This document shows positions 8,396 through 16,846 of a DNA stretch of 30,057 bases, piece after piece. The translations under genes were made by a program, and so were the position numbers. The notes below the pieces were generated by a model, which saw nothing but the letters and a program-made list of their open reading frames with translations, searched no databases and had not been told where the DNA came from. The first letter of the stretch is position 1. Every line of letters begins with the position of its first letter. Origin of the DNA: Candidatus Albibeggiatoa sp. nov. BB20 (GTDB lineage: Bacteria > Pseudomonadota > Gammaproteobacteria > Beggiatoales > Beggiatoaceae); NCBI GenBank assembly GCA_016744725.1, contig JADGDW010000038.1, positions 1-30,057 on the forward strand, written 5' to 3'.

Positions 8396-8441
8396 AACTA
8401 ACAGACTACTATAGAGACTGTATTAAATGAAGTATCTGCAA

Positions 8442-10121
8442 TTAGTCGGCATCAACTACTTCACCTTGATATAAATCAATTACAGAAGGTGCAATACCGT
8501 CAATTGCTAAGTCACAAGTTTCTACTTCAGGGTCACATTTTTCGTCGCCATCATCTAATTGGCCATCGTCTTCAACTGGGAAGCAAATTTCTTCATACAT
8601 ATTTTCGCTTAAAGTAAAGACACTTGTTGTTGCAACACCATCATCAGCATCGCCTGCATCTTGTAAAGCATTCCAAGCATCTTGCTCAATCAACCCTGTG
8701 AAGTAGCCAGTACCACCTAATTCAAAGTCACTGTGACGGTGGAATGTTAATATCACTTTACCATCTTCATTAGTCGTGCCACTAGCACCTACAACCGAAC
8801 TACCATTTTCGCGGAATAGTTCAACATCCCAACCACTTAATAAAGTTTCACCTTCGTTAACGATGCCATCATTATTATTGTCAAAGTAAACACAAACATC
8901 AACGAATGGGGTTTGAATCACACCCATATCTTCATAATGGCTGTCATTGTCAACAGTGATTGTTTCAGAAATGCCTGCTTCAATTGAAGGTTCATCACCA
9001 TTAGTGTCTAACCATGTATCTTGTAAATCATAAGTAACAGTATAATCACCATTAGGTACGTTGTTGAAGAATACTAAACCATTTTCATCAGTTGTTGCCG
9101 TTTTAATCACGTTGCCATCGCTATCACGTAATTTAACTGTCCAACCTTCTAAGTCTTCTTCACCTTCATTCGCACCAGCATCTTCGCCGTTAATATCACG
9201 GTCGTGGAAGATATTGACGGTGATAGAACCTTCAGCTACTTGCCAGACAGTTGTAATGTCTGCTGAAGTGACACCTTCTTGACTATCCGCTAATAATAAT
9301 TTTTGTCTTTCCAAATCAAGGGCATGGAAAATAACACCTGCTGGCATTGTATAGCTTGCAGTTGCTTCAACAGTTGCAGTACCTGCACCACTAGCTTCAA
9401 CTGTAAACGTTGCTTCACCAAATTCATCAGTCATAACCGTTGTTGTGCTTAATGCACCGAAATCAGTTGATAATGTCACTTCCTCATTCTCAACAGGTTG
9501 ATTACCACGAGTTGCAGATATAGTATAAGTAACTGTTCCACCCTCATAAGCGATAACTGTATCCGTAGACACACTTAAAATAAGAGGCTCTTCATAGGTA
9601 GAGCAGTCAGCATTTGCTTCCACATCAGCAACAATTGCATCAGTACGATTAGCAACACTAACAGGAACTGAAGTATCAAAACCATCAGCTAAATACCAAA
9701 CTGCCGCTTGGCGTGCCGCCGCTTCAGCAGCAGTAAGACCACTAAATTCAGCGGGATAGTTAGTTACTAAATACTTCAAATTACAACTCATTTCTTCGTT
9801 ACTGGTTTCATAAGTTTCACCAACAGAAGTTGGATGTTGTAAATCCGTACAAAAAGTACCTGCTGTGCTAATTAAGTTGCCATCGTTATCGTATAAACCT
9901 AATTTAATGACACCAGCCCAACTGGAATGTGATTCACCATGCAATGTACCTAATACTGATTGGCCTGCTGAGGTACCAGTAATTTTTGCATTATAGTCGC
10001 CAGAACTATCACTAGAAGCTGTACCACCTTCAACGAAAGATGCGTGGGTAACACCTGTAAAGCCGAAAGTTAAAAGAGCTGCTAGAACGGAAGCTCTAAG
10101 TTTAGTATTAACGCGAGACAT
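8442..10121 (-). CDS. Exported thioester-domain surface protein with Ig and SdrD-B-like domains
   Basis: A 559-residue protein with a signal peptide (cleavage after THA, residue 27). The N-terminal domain (about 30-175) has FCTDLQHP with Cys91 and, 47 residues later, ARQAAVWYLADG with Gln138. This Cys and Gln spacing plus the (T/R)QAAVWY motif is that of the Cys-Gln thioester domain (TED/TQXA) known from Gram-positive adhesins, where an internal thioester bonds covalently to host or partner proteins. An intimin/Big_1-like Ig domain follows (about 180-260), with EVTLSTDFGALST and TDEFGEATFTVEA. Two SdrD-B/Cna-B-like domains come next (about 295-400 and 405-520), each opening with an Asp-rich FxDxNxDG segment that likely binds calcium. 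The acidic C-terminus has no LPXTG or PEP-CTERM signal and no membrane anchor. AAGGAG 8 bases upstream supports the start. It is a single-gene unit with its own terminator. Confidence 0.75.
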   Translation of the reverse strand: MSRVNTKLRASVLAALLTFGFTGVTHASFVEGGTASSDSSGDYNAKITGTSAGQSVLGTLHGESHSSWAGVIKLGLYDNDGNLISTAGTFCTDLQHPTSVGETYETSNEEMSCNLKYLVTNYPAEFSGLTAAEAAARQAAVWYLADGFDTSVPVSVANRTDAIVADVEANADCSTYEEPLILSVSTDTVIAYEGGTVTYTISATRGNQPVENEEVTLSTDFGALSTTTVMTDEFGEATFTVEASGAGTATVEATASYTMPAGVIFHALDLERQKLLLADSQEGVTSADITTVWQVAEGSITVNIFHDRDINGEDAGANEGEEDLEGWTVKLRDSDGNVIKTATTDENGLVFFNNVPNGDYTVTYDLQDTWLDTNGDEPSIEAGISETITVDNDSHYEDMGVIQTPFVDVCVYFDNNNDGIVNEGETLLSGWDVELFRENGSSVVGASGTTNEDGKVILTFHRHSDFELGGTGYFTGLIEQDAWNALQDAGDADDGVATTSVFTLSENMYEEICFPVEDDGQLDDGDEKCDPEVETCDLAIDGIAPSVIDLYQGEVVDAD

Positions 10122-10140
10122 GTTACGCTCCTTGGTTAAA

Positions 10141-10222
10141 CTGTGTAAATTTAAATAGCTAATTTTGTATGTAGACTAAAAAATTGAGCATACCGAACAG
10201 TTTTTAATTGCGGTTTACACAG
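10141..10222. repeat. Inverted repeat in the leader of the surface-protein gene
   Basis: CTGTGTAAA (10141-10149) and TTTACACAG (10214-10222) are perfect 9-base reverse complements 64 bases apart, starting 20 bases upstream of the surface-protein ATG. They could be a pair of operator half-sites or close a stem in a 5' leader. Chance occurrence in AT-rich DNA cannot be ruled out. Confidence 0.35.
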
Positions 10223-10784
10223 AAATAATTTTTATTTCAAGATATTAAGAATGAAAACAACTGTGGCAATTTTAGCTTGTTTCTTAAAAATTTTCTAGTC
10301 TAGTCAGTATAAACTTGCAGACGGACAAATGGCACAAATCAAGCCGTGTTGTGCTTAAAAAATTAAAGAATTTTATTTTGTAGTGTTTTGCTACTTTTTT
10401 CTATACTTCTATTTATAGCGCAAATTTGACTACAGGTAACTCTTATCCTTGATAACAGGTCTTAAATAATAGATAGCAGGCTTGATTTTTTTCGATATAA
10501 AAATTATGACAAAAGGGTGACAAAACAATAAAATTTAATAATTTAAAATATTTTTTATATCCAGTATATTCATTGGTTTACTTTTTATAAGACTTACTTG
10601 TATTTTACAACTAAGATGCGATATTTTTCACACTCAATGTAGACGAATATTATATTAAAAATCAAACTGCCCCCAAGCTACAATCATAAAAAATAGGCAA
10701 TAATTATTCCGTTATGACCTTAAACATTTTACTGTTCTGTTCAATTCAAATCACCTCAAGTTTGCAAGTTCACTTGTTCCGTTC

Positions 10785-10813
10785 TTGATTTTATCTGCTA
10801 TATCACGTTTAAT
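10785..10813 (+). promoter_or_regulatory. Candidate hemL promoter
   Basis: TTGATT (10785-10790), 17-base spacer, TTTAAT (10808-10813), 41 bases before the hemL ATG. Both boxes are near consensus for sigma-70, but AT-rich surroundings make such matches common. Confidence 0.35.
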
Positions 10814-10854
10814 TGATTGCATTTTCAGATAGCAATTTAAATAAAGGATGACCT

Positions 10855-12135
10855 ATGATTGCAGCGCATGGACTGTTTGAAACGGCACAACAATATATTC
10901 CAGGTGGTGTGAATTCCCCTGTCAGAGCATTTAAAGGTGTTGGTGGTGATCCCGTATTTATCCAACGGGCGGAAGCGGCTTATTTATATGATAGTGAAGG
11001 CAAACGCTATATTGATTATGTTGGTTCATGGGGGCCTATGGTCGCAGGTCATGCTCACCCTAAAGTCATTTCCACAGTACAAGAAGCGGTTAAAAATGGC
11101 TTGAGCTACGGTGCGCCTACAGAAATTGAGACGCAAGCAGCCGCAAAAGTATGTGAGCTTGTGCCATCAATCGATTTAGTGCGTATGGTGAACTCTGGTA
11201 CGGAAGCAACAATGACCGCAATTCGGTTAGCACGTGGTTATACGGGTCGAGATAAAATTGTAAAATTTTCTGGCTGTTACCATGGCCATGTTGATTCATT
11301 ATTGGTTAAAGCAGGTTCAGGCGTATTGACTCTCGGATTGCCAAATAGTCCCGGTGTGCCCGCATCACTTGCCGAACATACATTGACTTTAGATTACAAT
11401 GATATTGAACAAGTTAAAACTATTTTTGCTGAAATGGGTGAACAAATTGCAGCAATCATAGTTGAGCCTGTCGCAGGTAATATGAACTGTATTTTACCAC
11501 AAGATGGTTTTTTACAAGGTTTACGAGCGGTTTGCGATCAATATGGTAGTGTCCTTATTTTTGATGAAGTCATGACAGGATTTCGAGTTGCATTAGGTGG
11601 GGCACAAAGTTTGTTCAATGTGACACCTGATTTGACCTGCTTGGGTAAAGTAATCGGTGGTGGTATGCCTGTGGGTGCATTTGGTGGCAAAAGAGAAATT
11701 ATGCAACATATTGCGCCATTAGGTGCTGTGTATCAAGCGGGTACATTATCAGGCAATCCCATTGCGATGGCTGCAGGATTAGCAACTTTAGAGATTATCA
11801 GTCAACCAGATTTTTTCACAGATTTAACTCAAAAAACAGCAGGCTTTGTACAATCAATGCTAGAACGTGCGCAAAAAAATAATATTCCTATGACAGGTGT
11901 ATCCATCGGTGGCATGATGGGTTTATTTTTCACTGAGGCCGTTGCTGTAACTAATTTTAACCAAGCTATGCAATGTGATGTCGAACGGTTTAAAATATTT
12001 TTCCATGCGATGCTTGATAAAGGTATTTATCTTGCGCCATCTGCATTTGAGGCAGGTTTTATTTCTTCTGCTCACAGTGAAGCTGATATTGAACAAACAT
12101 TAGATGCGGCAGAGGCTGTATTTAAAATACTTTAA
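10855..12135 (+). CDS. hemL: Glutamate-1-semialdehyde 2,1-aminomutase
   Basis: A 426-residue protein, exactly the length of E. coli HemL. It is a class III PLP aminotransferase that converts glutamate-1-semialdehyde to 5-aminolevulinate, the C5-pathway precursor of heme, in the cytosol. Visible family marks: PGGVNSPVRAF near the start, the NSGTEATMTAIRLAR helix, KFSGCYHGHVDSLL, the FDEVMTGFR aspartate strand (Asp237), and the PLP lysine Lys265 in CLGKVIGGGMPVGAFGG. A GGTLSGNP-like stretch (AGTLSGNPIAMAAG) follows. AAAGGATG 6-8 bases before the ATG supports the start. It appears monocistronic, followed by a hairpin at 12157-12182. Confidence 0.97.
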   Translation: MIAAHGLFETAQQYIPGGVNSPVRAFKGVGGDPVFIQRAEAAYLYDSEGKRYIDYVGSWGPMVAGHAHPKVISTVQEAVKNGLSYGAPTEIETQAAAKVCELVPSIDLVRMVNSGTEATMTAIRLARGYTGRDKIVKFSGCYHGHVDSLLVKAGSGVLTLGLPNSPGVPASLAEHTLTLDYNDIEQVKTIFAEMGEQIAAIIVEPVAGNMNCILPQDGFLQGLRAVCDQYGSVLIFDEVMTGFRVALGGAQSLFNVTPDLTCLGKVIGGGMPVGAFGGKREIMQHIAPLGAVYQAGTLSGNPIAMAAGLATLEIISQPDFFTDLTQKTAGFVQSMLERAQKNNIPMTGVSIGGMMGLFFTEAVAVTNFNQAMQCDVERFKIFFHAMLDKGIYLAPSAFEAGFISSAHSEADIEQTLDAAEAVFKIL

Positions 12136-12156
12136 TATTTTATTTAAGTATTATCA

Positions 12157-12182
12157 ACCCATCTTACGCATGTAGGGTGGGT
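12157..12182 (+). terminator. Hairpin after hemL, REP-like
   Basis: ACCCATCTTAC and GTAGGGTGGGT pair over 11 positions (two G-T wobbles) around a 4-base GCAT loop, 21 bases past the hemL stop. The T-run (ATTTTTTC) is about 14 bases further on, so it is not a textbook terminator. The TAGGGTGGGT arm also resembles a short palindromic repeat common in intergenic regions of many proteobacteria, so it could be a REP unit. Confidence 0.5.
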
Positions 12183-12210
12183 AGAATGAATTGTATTTTT
12201 TCATCATTAG

Positions 12211-12242
12211 ACATTGGCGAATACATTATCATGCAGTGTCTT
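12211..12242 (+). pseudogene. Possible RAYT transposase scrap, copy 1
   Basis: The stretch ACATTGGCGAATACATTATC and the bases after it are similar to 19372-19410 (about 21 of 25 positions in the core GAATAYATTATCAYGCA-TGT). One frame reads IGEYIIM, recalling LDEYVIMPNH of REP-associated tyrosine (Y1) transposases. It is too short and degenerate to be sure. Confidence 0.25.
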
Positions 12243-12355
12243 AATACATTCTTAAATATCAATCAATTATAAGCATTTCTCATTCTTCTGTTGATTGCAA
12301 ATAATTAAACTTATCTGATGGAATTGAGATATTTTTAATATTTTTAAAGATTTTA

Positions 12356-13078
12356 TTATCCCAATAAATTCAATAACCAAGGTAAAATAAGGGCGGTGAT
12401 AAATGTTGATAATGCCATCGCTAACCCTGAAAATGCACCCATCTCTGAATTAACTTGAAAGGCACGCGCTGTTCCAATTCCATGTGCCGTCACACCCATT
12501 GCAATGCCTTTGACACTTTCATCTTTAATCCGCATCAATGCAAATAGTTTCGTACCAAAAACTGCCCCGATAATACCTGTTGTCACGACCATGGCAGCGG
12601 TTAATGAAGGAATCCCACCGACTTTTTCCGCAATACCCATTGCAACAGGCGCAGTCACGGATTTGGGAGCTAACGACAATTGAATCGCGGTACTTGCCCC
12701 AAAAAATCTTGCAATTAAAACCGAACTTAATGCACCTAAGATCGCGCCCATAACCAATGCAATTGAAACAGGCAGCCAAATTTTTCTTAATTTAGGTAAT
12801 TGTTTATACAAAGGTATTGCAAGAGCAACCGTTGCTGGACCTAATAAGAAATGGATGAATTGACCACCTTCAAAATAAGCTGCATAAGAAGTATTTGTCA
12901 GGGTTAAAAAGCTAATCAATATCAAAACGGCAACCGCAACAGGATGTAACAATGAATTTGAATTAGTGTAAGTATACAAACGATGAGCGATGCCATACGC
13001 AATCAAGGTTATGGTTAAACCTGTCAATGGCTCAGCTGAGAGATAAACCCAAATGGTGGCTAAATTAGGTTCTGTCAT
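12356..13078 (-). CDS. lrgB: LrgB/CidB-family (YohK-like) membrane protein
   Basis: A 240-residue polytopic protein with about six to seven TM segments. It carries the LrgB signature: FLLGPATVALAIPLYKQ, ALAPKSVTAPVAM-type stretch (SLAPKSVTAPVAMGIAEKVGG), and GMGVTAHGIGTARAFQ-type stretch (GVTAHGIGTARAFQ). LrgB acts with LrgA in the inner membrane; the pair was described as a holin/antiholin-like system controlling murein hydrolase export, and members in other bacteria and plants transport pyruvate or glycolate. Its ATG overlaps the lrgA stop by 4 bases, indicating translational coupling. It is the last gene of the FN3K-lrgA-lrgB operon. Confidence 0.88.
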   Translation of the reverse strand: MTEPNLATIWVYLSAEPLTGLTITLIAYGIAHRLYTYTNSNSLLHPVAVAVLILISFLTLTNTSYAAYFEGGQFIHFLLGPATVALAIPLYKQLPKLRKIWLPVSIALVMGAILGALSSVLIARFFGASTAIQLSLAPKSVTAPVAMGIAEKVGGIPSLTAAMVVTTGIIGAVFGTKLFALMRIKDESVKGIAMGVTAHGIGTARAFQVNSEMGAFSGLAMALSTFITALILPWLLNLLG

Positions 13079-13437
13079 TGACTTGAATCCTTAGTAAATA
13101 GCTTTAAGCTAAGTACCATGATTGCAGCAGTCATTACCATGGTAAAAACCGTGCTAAGTATCAGTGTCATTACAATCGGCAGCCATTGGTTTGCTATCAG
13201 CTCAAAATGTGCCATTAGTCCAACACCCGCAGGTATGAATAATAGTGATAGATGCCCCAATAAGGTTGAGGAAGAAATATCTAGGGAAATTGGAACATGC
13301 GCTCTTAACAATAATGTCAACAGTAGCAATATCATACCGACAACAGGACCAGGTATCGGCAAACCTAAAAACAATACAAAGAACTCCCCAATCAACTGAT
13401 AAATCAGCAGAATAGTAATACCATGTATAAAATCCAT
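13075..13437 (-). CDS. lrgA: LrgA/CidA-family (YohJ-like) membrane protein
   Basis: A 120-residue protein with four hydrophobic segments. The family core is visible: GITILLIYQLIGEFFVLFLGLPIPGPVVGMILLL-type start, and LFIPAGVGLMAH. It is the small partner of LrgB in the inner membrane. The ATG follows the TAG stop of the fructosamine kinase gene with no base between them (TAGATG), and its 3' end overlaps lrgB by 4 bases, so all three are one tightly coupled unit. Confidence 0.88.
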   Translation of the reverse strand: MDFIHGITILLIYQLIGEFFVLFLGLPIPGPVVGMILLLLTLLLRAHVPISLDISSSTLLGHLSLLFIPAGVGLMAHFELIANQWLPIVMTLILSTVFTMVMTAAIMVLSLKLFTKDSSQ

Positions 13438-14334
13438 CTATTTAATTTCACTCAATAATTTTGAAATCATGCCTTCAGCTTGACTTAAATAGCCGCCACC
13501 AAACAGATTTAAATGGTTCAAAATATGATATAAATTATACAGAATCTTGCGGGTAGGATAGCCAACATCTAATGGCCATTGATCTTGGTAGGCTGCATAA
13601 AAATCGCTAGGGAAACCACCAAATAATTCAGTCATCGCAATATCCGTTTCACGGTCGCCATAATAGATGGCAGGGTCAAAAATCACGGGTTGGCCATCCA
13701 CATCAACTGCGTAATTACCTGACCATAAATCACCATGTAATAGGGAAGGCGAGGGGGAGTAATCGGTAAAAAATACGCCAATTTCATCTAATAATTTTTC
13801 GCCATGGGTTTGCAAATTACCGCTATAACCCTTGTGGGAGGCTAACTCTAATTGATAGGCTAAACGTTGTTTTTGCCAAAATGTAGCCCAGTCATTTTCC
13901 TGTGTATTTTTCTGGGGAGTTGAGCCAATATAATTATCTCGATACCAACCGTAAGGTGTGCGCATCACTTGATGTAAAACGGCGAGTTGATGACCTAATT
14001 GAATTCCTGCATTACGTGCATCACCCGGCATTGCGATATACTCAGTCACTAAATAGGCATGAGTTTGAGTCGAACCCCAACAGATCGGTACTGGCACTTT
14101 GATAACCGCAGGCTGTGCCAATTCGGCCAAACTGGCGGCCTCAGACTCAAACATTTCATACGCACTGGGCTGATTGATTTTAACAAAGTAATTCTGCCCT
14201 AAGCCTTCGATGCGAAAAGCTTGATTGATACATCCACCTGAGATGGAATAATGCGTTTGCACCTGAAAGTCTTGGTCTGTCGTCTCAGTAATGTGTTTTG
14301 CAATGGTTTGCCAATCAATACTTGTCTGCAACAT
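13438..14334 (-). CDS. Fructosamine kinase family protein
   Basis: A 298-residue cytosolic protein of the fructosamine-3-kinase/APH fold (the group of E. coli YniA). Visible: the N-lobe ISGGCINQAFRI with Lys52 in YFVKIN, the catalytic loop LLHGDLWSGN (198-207), and the metal-binding DPAIYYGDRETDIAMTELFGGF (220-241), a block specific to this family. Such enzymes phosphorylate sugar amines on glycated proteins or ribulosamines and so lead to deglycation; the bacterial substrate is usually unknown. AGGAT about 8 bases before the ATG. It is first in an operon with lrgA and lrgB, which raises the possibility of a link to carbonyl or sugar-acid stress (inference). Confidence 0.88.
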   Translation of the reverse strand: MLQTSIDWQTIAKHITETTDQDFQVQTHYSISGGCINQAFRIEGLGQNYFVKINQPSAYEMFESEAASLAELAQPAVIKVPVPICWGSTQTHAYLVTEYIAMPGDARNAGIQLGHQLAVLHQVMRTPYGWYRDNYIGSTPQKNTQENDWATFWQKQRLAYQLELASHKGYSGNLQTHGEKLLDEIGVFFTDYSPSPSLLHGDLWSGNYAVDVDGQPVIFDPAIYYGDRETDIAMTELFGGFPSDFYAAYQDQWPLDVGYPTRKILYNLYHILNHLNLFGGGYLSQAEGMISKLLSEIK

Positions 14335-14640
14335 AAAGCCTATCCTGTGAGCGAGCGTAACAACCTGACATAAAATGAGCTAAAGTGACCTTTCAACTGT
14401 CCCATAAAAAAAGCATGTGATGCTAACAATTCTAAGATTTTAAATTTATCTTGCATCATCTACTAGAATTGATAAATCTTTCGTTTGCATCCAAAACAGA
14501 GAAGCTATTATTTTATACATTTAATGGGGGAGGTAATAGTGGCCGATTGTAACATAAATGCTGACAACAGCGATTGAATTGATGTTTAGCAAGTTTATTG
14601 AGTGTAGAATGTGAGTAAGGTATAGAATTGGAGCACGTAG
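14335..14640. other. Divergent promoter region
   Basis: 306 bases between the leftward kinase operon and the rightward MFS gene. A 5-bp hairpin AGCATGTGATGCT (14412-14424) is followed by seven Ts on the minus strand, in the leader of the kinase operon. The stem is too short for a confident terminator or attenuator. I saw no open frame of interest. Confidence 0.5.
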
Positions 14641-15969
14641 ATGAATCAGCTCAGTTTGCTTAAAAGTCAGCGTTTTTTCCCTTTATTTTTAACCCAATGT
14701 CTTGGTGCATTCAACGATAATATATATAAAAACTCACTGGTTATTCTAATTATTTTTCAAGGTGATATGTTGTATAACATTCCAACCACTCAACTTGTTA
14801 CTATGAGTGCAGGTCTTTTCATTTTGCCTTTTTTCCTATTTTCAGCCACTGCGGGACAGCTTGCCGATAAATATGAAAAAGCGTGGGTAATTCAGCAAAC
14901 TAAACGACTAGAAATCGTCATTATGTCACTGTCATTCATAGGGTTTTACACGCACAATATTGGCTTTTTGATCGTACTGTTGTTTTTAATGGGAATGCAG
15001 TCTGCTTTATTTAGTCCTATAAAATACGCTATTTTACCACAACAATTGCAAAAAGAAGAGTTAATGGCAGGAAATGGCTTGCTGAGCATGGGAGGCTTTT
15101 TAGCTATTTTGCTGGGCACAATTTTAGGTGGTATTTTAATTTCAATTGCAGATTATGGCGCGTTATTGGTGTCAGGTATTGTGTTTGTGGTTGCAATTTT
15201 AGGTTATATGACAAGCTTATACATTCCTAAGGCAGCTGCACCTGATGCGGATATAAAGTTGAATTGGAATATTTTCACTCAAACTTGGCGGACTTTTCAA
15301 TTTGCATTAGAGCGCAAAGATGTGTTTATCGCCATTATTACCGCATCATGGTTTTGGTTTGTAGGCTCAACATTTTTATCTCAAGTACCTGCTTACGCTA
15401 AATATGTTTTAGGCAGCAATAATGAAGTCATCACTTTACTTTTGTTTATGTTTTCTTTTGGGATTGGCTTAGGTTCGATATTATGTGAAAAATTATCTAA
15501 GGGGCGTATTGAATTGGGTTTAGTTGTTGTTGGGACAATCGGCTTAATATTGTTCCCAATTGACCTCTATTTTGCGAGCCAGCCGTTTGTTAGCTTACGT
15601 TTATCTGCTGGTGAGCTCGGTTTATGGCAATTTTTGGCTTTAGATGGCAGTTGGCGTGTATTGTTAGACCTCGCATTAATTGGACTGTTTGGCGGCATTT
15701 ATATTGTGCCCTTAAACACAACCGTACAACAAAGGAGTAATCCTAAGTTTCGAGCTCGAATTATTTCAGGCGCGAATATCTGCAATGCCTTATTTATGGT
15801 AGCATCCGCGATTAGTATTGTTGTACTGCTTGGTTTTGGATTTACTATTCCACAAATTCTATTGTCTCAAGCGGTCTTTACTTTACTGATTGTTGGGGTT
15901 TTGTTTTTCATTATGCCCGAATTTATTTTAAGCTTTTTAGCATGGACTGGTATTCAGAGCAGAAAATAA
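14641..15969 (+). CDS. MFS transporter, lysophospholipid transporter (LplT)-like
   Basis: A 442-residue inner-membrane protein with about 12 TM segments. The opening FFPLFLTQCLGAFNDNIYKNSLVILI, then GQLADKYEKAWVIQQTKRLEI and QSALFSPIKYAILPQ, mark the LplT branch of the MFS, which flips lysophospholipids inward for re-acylation. In many bacteria this transporter is fused to a PlsC acyltransferase and an acyl-ACP synthetase; there the MFS part ends in a PEFxLxFLxW segment leading into the acyltransferase. Here PEFILSFLAWTGIQSRK is followed by the stop, so this is the stand-alone form or has lost the enzyme. No acyltransferase lies within the window. GGAG about 8 bases before the ATG. Confidence 0.8.
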   Translation: MNQLSLLKSQRFFPLFLTQCLGAFNDNIYKNSLVILIIFQGDMLYNIPTTQLVTMSAGLFILPFFLFSATAGQLADKYEKAWVIQQTKRLEIVIMSLSFIGFYTHNIGFLIVLLFLMGMQSALFSPIKYAILPQQLQKEELMAGNGLLSMGGFLAILLGTILGGILISIADYGALLVSGIVFVVAILGYMTSLYIPKAAAPDADIKLNWNIFTQTWRTFQFALERKDVFIAIITASWFWFVGSTFLSQVPAYAKYVLGSNNEVITLLLFMFSFGIGLGSILCEKLSKGRIELGLVVVGTIGLILFPIDLYFASQPFVSLRLSAGELGLWQFLALDGSWRVLLDLALIGLFGGIYIVPLNTTVQQRSNPKFRARIISGANICNALFMVASAISIVVLLGFGFTIPQILLSQAVFTLLIVGVLFFIMPEFILSFLAWTGIQSRK

Positions 15970-16222
15970 GAATAAATACAGTTTAACTCTCTATTTCTTT
16001 TTTAGCTAAAATGTAACAAGATGCTCCTATTTAGATTCATAATTGATAGTTAAAATAGATAGCTTATAACAAGGAATGCTTGGTAGGATTAAACCACGCG
16101 CATAGGATTTGCATACAAGGTCAGTAAAGACAATCAATAATACTGTGGAAATCAGTTATATTCATCATATCTAAATTATACTATTTATATGATACAATTC
16201 AGCACTAAATGTAATCATAGCA

Positions 16223-16825
16223 ATGACATCTTATGCACTTTTTCACCTAAAACTCAAGGCAGGCGATAAGTTGTTTGCACTGTTACCATCTTTTTCCAAC
16301 TATAAAATTATAGCTATGGTTGCTTGCTTTGTGCTATTGTTTGGCACTACTTATCAAGTAGTTCAGGCAAAACCTCCAAGTGAATACCAGCTAAAAGCTG
16401 CATTTTTATATAATGTTGCTCGCATGGTAGATTGGCCAAAAGCAGATAGAAAAAAACCATTGATTGTTTGCTTAATGGGAAAAGACCCGTTTGGAGACGC
16501 TTTGAACTCTATTAAGAAAAAAAAGGTCAAAAAACGTCCACTTGAGTTTATGATGAACATCACACTCAGTGATATTTCACAATGTAACATTTTATTTGTA
16601 ACCCAAGCTGCTCAAGATTTATTGACAAATATACTCCCTAACACAGAGAATCAACACATCTTAACTGTTGGTGATGTACCCGAGTTTGCAAAGCAAGGTG
16701 GCATGGTAAATTTGCTCAAGAATGGGGAGCGAGTTGCTATCGAAATTAACCTAAAAGCCGTCAAAGCATCCAATATTGTCATTAGTTCTAGGCTATTAAC
16801 ATTAGCAAAAATTGTTGACGAGTAA
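16223..16825 (+). CDS. YfiR-family (DUF4154) periplasmic protein
   Basis: 200 residues from the ATG at 16223, or 169 from Met32 at 16316. The shorter form starts straight into a signal peptide (MVACFVLLFGTTYQVVQA) and is a serious alternative; neither start has a good Shine-Dalgarno sequence. The mature part has the YfiR pattern: EYQLKAAFLYNVARMVDWP, PLIVCLMGKDPFG, CNILFV and GGMVNLLKNGERVAIEINLKAV. It has two cysteines in these strands. In Pseudomonas, YfiR is a periplasmic redox-sensitive repressor that binds the CHASE8 domain of the diguanylate cyclase YfiN. The next gene, 21 bases downstream, has a CHASE8-like sensor on a histidine kinase, so this protein likely controls that kinase (inference). 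Confidence 0.85.
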   Translation: MTSYALFHLKLKAGDKLFALLPSFSNYKIIAMVACFVLLFGTTYQVVQAKPPSEYQLKAAFLYNVARMVDWPKADRKKPLIVCLMGKDPFGDALNSIKKKKVKKRPLEFMMNITLSDISQCNILFVTQAAQDLLTNILPNTENQHILTVGDVPEFAKQGGMVNLLKNGERVAIEINLKAVKASNIVISSRLLTLAKIVDE

Positions 16826-16846
16826 CGCCACAGGAACAGTCTTTAA

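Larger units (their letters stand above)
10122..10854. other. 733-bp gene-free divergent region
   Basis: This lies between the leftward surface-protein gene and hemL and is strongly AT-rich. I see no frame with protein-like content. It holds the two divergent promoters, an inverted repeat close to the surface-protein gene (10141-10222), and a TTGATT/TTTAAT promoter candidate for hemL. The length is much greater than the other spacers here, so an unrecognised small RNA or a long 5' leader is possible. Confidence 0.6.

Noticed and set aside
14412..14424. Short hairpin followed by seven Ts in the leader of the kinase-lrgAB operon
   Set aside because: The stem is only 5 bp; an attenuator call would be too strong.
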